A stretch of 17,644 nt of DNA, taken from NCBI GenBank assembly GCA_947628105.1, contig CANQYN010000014.1, forward strand, positions 1-17,644, read 5' to 3'. The translations under genes and the position numbers were made by a program. Each line of letters starts with the position of its first letter. The stretch's first letter is position 1. Shown here in pieces: positions 15,565 through 17,644 of the stretch. This DNA comes from an uncultured Bacilli bacterium. Its GTDB lineage: Bacteria; Bacillota_I; Bacilli_A; RF39; UBA660. The notes below the pieces were generated by a model that did no database searches, was not told the DNA's origin, and saw nothing but the letters and a program-made list of their open reading frames with translations.

Positions 15565-15582
15565 TAGAATATACTATTTTTT
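15556..15582. terminator. Shared bidirectional terminator between lepB and the CDF gene
   Basis: An 11-bp stem (15556-15566 / 15572-15582) with a GAATA loop has A runs on one side and T runs on the other, so it works on both strands. It contains both TAG stop codons: lepB 15562-15564, and the minus-strand gene at 15574-15576. Confidence 0.85.
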
Positions 15583-16434
15583 TTCATCGTCAATTTGAAT
15601 CGTTACATAACGAATATGGTATTTTTTATTTTTCAGTTTCTTTTTGATTTTTTTCTCTACATTAATAAATTTGCGAATCGTCAAATTTTCATCGATACGA
15701 ACGATTACTTCCGCTTTATAATAAATTCCATATTTAATTAAAGCAACAGTAACGAATTCAACTCCTTTTATCTTTTTTATATCGCTTTCAATCATATGCA
15801 TTAATTTATTATCATTTTCTGTTGTGCCAATAATTGCAATCATATTTTCTTTTAATATGCGATAAGAAAGTTGAAAAATATGAAAGCAAATAAATAAACT
15901 AATAATAATATCTAAAAGTGGAAATAGGGGATTTGATTCAAAGAAAAACGCAAGAAAAATAGTAAGCAGAACAAAAAAAGTAGATTGAATATCGACAGTT
16001 GCAATTTTCGCATTTTCTAATAATAGTTGATTTTTTTCTCTTTTGCCTTCTCGAAACAAAAATATAGAAGCGATTATTTTTAATAAGATAGCGATAATTA
16101 CAATAACGATGGTAGTCATTTGAGGAAATAGTTCTTTTTCTTGAAAAGAAAATGTTAACATAAAAATACCGATCAAAAAGATGATAATTCCCATAAAAAT
16201 ACTAGCTAAATATTCAACTCTTCCAAAACCAAAAGGATGAGATTTATTAGGCCTTTTTTTTGATAATTTTGTTCCAATAAGGGCCATAATATCAGTAATA
16301 AAGTTACTGAATGTATACGTGGCATCAGAAATTAATGCTCCACTATGACTAATAATACCACCAAAAAATTTCATGACAGATACTAACAAATCAGTTGTCG
16401 CACTATAAAGTAAAATAATTGTGTTTCTTTTCAT
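15574..16434 (-). CDS. Cation diffusion facilitator (CDF) family transporter with degenerate metal site
   Basis: This 286-residue membrane protein has the CDF layout: about six hydrophobic segments, then a cytoplasmic alpha/beta domain (about 205-283). The family start of TM2 is seen as S-H-S-G-A-L-I-S-D-A. The metal ligands of site A, normally [HD]-x-x-x-D in TM2 and [HD]-x-x-x-D in TM5, read Y-T-F-S-N in TM2 and I-A-T-V-D in TM5, so three of four are replaced. The C-terminal domain also lacks the usual histidines. CDF membership is clear; transport of Zn, Mn or Fe by the usual mechanism is doubtful. AGGAG (16442-16446) and an extended -10 support the start. The gene converges on lepB. Confidence 0.85.
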   Translation of the reverse strand: MKRNTIILLYSATTDLLVSVMKFFGGIISHSGALISDATYTFSNFITDIMALIGTKLSKKRPNKSHPFGFGRVEYLASIFMGIIIFLIGIFMLTFSFQEKELFPQMTTIVIVIIAILLKIIASIFLFREGKREKNQLLLENAKIATVDIQSTFFVLLTIFLAFFFESNPLFPLLDIIISLFICFHIFQLSYRILKENMIAIIGTTENDNKLMHMIESDIKKIKGVEFVTVALIKYGIYYKAEVIVRIDENLTIRKFINVEKKIKKKLKNKKYHIRYVTIQIDDEKK

Positions 16435-16455
16435 ATGAATTCTCCTATCTTATTT

Positions 16456-16464
16456 ATTATACCA
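16456..16464 (-). promoter_or_regulatory. Extended -10 promoter of the CDF gene
   Basis: On the minus strand TGGTATAAT combines a TG extension with a perfect TATAAT (16461 to 16456). The -35 region overlaps the T tract of the upstream tRNA terminator and is poor. The predicted leader is very short, about 15 bases. Confidence 0.6.
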
Positions 16465-16470
16465 TAAAAA

Positions 16471-16505
16471 AAACGATAATAAAACTCGAAGAAATAACTT
16501 CGAGT
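16471..16505 (-). terminator. Terminator of the tRNA-Glu transcript
   Basis: A perfect 8-bp stem ACTCGAAG/CTTCGAGT (16505-16498 with 16491-16484) is followed on the minus strand by TTTATTATCG and a run of T residues. It lies 8 bases after the encoded CCA end. Confidence 0.8.
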
Positions 16506-16513
16506 AATAAACT

Positions 16514-16590
16514 TGGTAACCCGTACGGGTTTCGAACCCGTGAATACTGCCTTGAGAGGGCAGCGTGTTAAGCCCCTTCACCAACGGGTC
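16514..16590 (-). tRNA. tRNA-Glu (anticodon CUC)
   Basis: The 77 bases fold as a complete cloverleaf: acceptor GACCCGU/ACGGGUU, D stem GUG/CAC, anticodon stem CUGCC/GGCAG with loop CUCUCAA (anticodon at 16554-16556), T stem ACGGG/CCCGU with loop UUCGAAA, discriminator A and an encoded CCA end. It closely resembles Bacillus tRNA-Glu in the acceptor and T arms. Two oddities are a G1-U72 wobble at the end of the acceptor and an A-A mismatch next to the D stem. CUC reads only GAG, the less used Glu codon in AT-rich genes. The gene lies 49 bases downstream of gltX on the same strand. Confidence 0.92.
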
Positions 16591-16595
16591 ATAAG

Positions 16596-16620
16596 AAATT
16601 AGTTTCATTGAAACTAATTT
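16596..16620. other. 11-bp hairpin between gltX and tRNA-Glu
   Basis: A perfect stem (16596-16606 / 16610-16620) has a 3-base loop. In the gltX direction (minus) it is followed only by CTTATG, so as a gltX terminator it is weak. In the plus direction it is followed by a good T-rich tract. It begins 5 bases before the mature tRNA 5' end and could also be a processing or leader element. Confidence 0.6.
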
Positions 16621-16622
16621 TT

Positions 16623-16628
16623 ATTATA
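16623..16628 (-). promoter_or_regulatory. Possible -10 box for tRNA-Glu
   Basis: TATAAT on the minus strand lies just after the gltX stop, with only a weak TATTCA -35 candidate 17 bases upstream. The predicted start would fall in the left arm of the hairpin before the tRNA. Confidence 0.35.
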
Positions 16629-16639
16629 CACTTTTTTTC

Positions 16640-17644
16640 TTATTTTGAATATACTTTTTGAAAACGTTTTGTAATTCTTTCTTTTCCTAATAATTTCAAA
16701 ATCTCATATAAATCTGGCGTCATGGTACTAGTTGTAACAGCTACCCGAATTATTGTTGCAATGTCGGTAATATCACCTTTATATTGATCTGGATTTGCTT
16801 TATACTCTTTCACATTAGGACAATATCCTAATTGTTCTGTCATCTGTTGTATTTTATGAAACCAAGTATCTTTGTCATCGTTTTCATCATAATATTTTTC
16901 AATGTATGTATCTAAAATTCTTTTGATTTCTTCTTTATCTTGAATATTAGAAAAATGATAATGGATAGGATCTGTAAATAATTCATCATACATATACCAA
17001 ATCTGATCTTTAATTTCAGAATAACAACTATAATCTTTTCTTGGCTTTTTTTGCTCTCTTTCAATATTTAAAATAGCTATCGTATAATCTTTATATTTTT
17101 CTAATAAAGAGGTAAATTCTAAATCAAATTCTTTAGCCCATTCCAAAAGACCATCATATACTTCTCGAGCAGATAAGCGAGAGATATAATTTTTAGAAAT
17201 ATTTAATAATTTTTCATAATCAAATAAAGTTTCACTTGTACTCATTTTTTGAAAAGTAAAAGTAAAATCACGATAACCTTTATCTTTATTTTGTAAATAC
17301 CATTCTTCAAAATTAGAATTTAATAGGGTAGATAAATACAATTTAATAGCTTCTTTCGGAATTCCTTTTTCATGATAATAACTGATAGCAGCGTCTTTAT
17401 CTTTCCTTTTACTAATTTTTCGAATATTATCGTGGTCTTTTACACAAAGAGGCAAAAGATGAGCAAATTTTGGTTTTTTAAAACCAAAGGCATTCCATAA
17501 TTCAAAATGATAGGGAACAGAAGAAATATAAGAATCATCTCGTGTAACATGAGTTATTCTCATCAAATGGTCATCAACTACATGAGCAAACGCATAAGGA
17601 GGAATTCCATCACTTTTGATAATTACTTGATCGATATCATTTTC
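16640..17644 (-). CDS. gltX: Glutamyl-tRNA synthetase (partial, N-terminus outside window)
   Basis: GltX charges tRNA-Glu with glutamate. The frame is open to the right edge, giving the last 334 residues. The visible start V-I-I-K-S-D-G-I-P-P-Y-A-F-A-H-V-V-D-D-H-L-M-R-I-T-H-V is the class I catalytic core. K-I-S-K-R-K-D-K-D-A-A-I-S-Y-Y contains the KMSKS-equivalent loop. The remainder is the all-helical anticodon-binding domain, including L-S-A-R-E-V-Y-D. The form with K-I/L-S-K-R-K-D and L-Y-L-S-T-L-x-N-S-N-F-E-E-W is typical of clostridia and related Bacilli. The HIGH motif lies beyond the edge. Whether it also misacylates tRNA-Gln cannot be judged here. A Met codon at 17566 is internal, not the start. 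Confidence 0.93.
   Translation of the reverse strand, partial: ENDIDQVIIKSDGIPPYAFAHVVDDHLMRITHVTRDDSYISSVPYHFELWNAFGFKKPKFAHLLPLCVKDHDNIRKISKRKDKDAAISYYHEKGIPKEAIKLYLSTLLNSNFEEWYLQNKDKGYRDFTFTFQKMSTSETLFDYEKLLNISKNYISRLSAREVYDGLLEWAKEFDLEFTSLLEKYKDYTIAILNIEREQKKPRKDYSCYSEIKDQIWYMYDELFTDPIHYHFSNIQDKEEIKRILDTYIEKYYDENDDKDTWFHKIQQMTEQLGYCPNVKEYKANPDQYKGDITDIATIIRVAVTTSTMTPDLYEILKLLGKERITKRFQKVYSK

Noticed and set aside
17564..17566. Internal Met codon as the gltX start
   Set aside because: The conserved class I core continues upstream of it in frame to the window edge, so the gene is 5'-truncated by the window.
1..17644. Mycoplasma genetic code (TGA = Trp)
   Set aside because: rimM and trmD end with TGA at family-appropriate positions and Trp codons examined are TGG.
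1..17644. CRISPR array, insertion sequence, integrase, defence island or prophage
   Set aside because: No regularly spaced short repeats, transposase or recombinase motifs, or phage genes were seen; repeats present are coding and within single genes.

Overview
The window is AT-rich bacterial chromosome with strong Gram-positive (Firmicutes/Bacilli) signatures: AGGAGG-type ribosome binding sites, a clostridial/Bacilli-type glutamyl-tRNA synthetase, a sipS-like signal peptidase, a ymfF/ymfH pair and a rimM-trmD-rplS-lepB order. TGA ends rimM and trmD and all tryptophans I checked are TGG, so the standard bacterial code is used, not the mycoplasma code. Compact intergenic spaces and a large BIG2/FN3 surface protein fit an uncultured gut Bacilli/Erysipelotrichia-RF39-like lineage; that placement is an inference.

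Layout, left to right. (1) 3-3065: the 3' part of a large secreted, Ig-like/fibronectin-type surface protein whose signal peptide is cut by the window edge. (2) 3180-5497: ftsA-ftsZ, a two-gene division operon with its own promoter and terminator. (3) 5614-11719: uvrA-deoD-ymfF-ymfH (nucleotide excision repair, purine salvage, paired M16 peptidase-like proteins), starting from an extended -10 promoter with a possible LexA box. (4) 11793-12167: an isolated pseudopilin-like gene behind the best promoter in the window. (5) 12219-15564: a ribosome/tRNA maturation cluster, namely a SpoU-family rRNA methyltransferase, rimM, trmD, an unrecognised 158-aa gene, rplS (own promoter and structured leader) and lepB. 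(6) Convergent minus-strand genes: a CDF-family transporter with a degenerate metal site, a tRNA-Glu(CUC), and gltX truncated by the right edge.

The core genes are ordinary housekeeping and I see no defence system, CRISPR array, integrase or insertion sequence. Points worth a second look: intrinsic terminators folded over the stop codons of essentially every transcription unit; an SD-less lepB just behind the rplS terminator; rplS behind an internal promoter whose predicted start coincides with a leader hairpin; gltX paired with a CUC tRNA-Glu; an M16 pair with its active site apparently split between subunits; and a transporter lacking the expected intramembrane metal ligands.

There is no stretch over 300 bases without a gene. 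The longest gap is about 205 bases (16435-16639), and it holds the tRNA gene with its hairpins and promoters.
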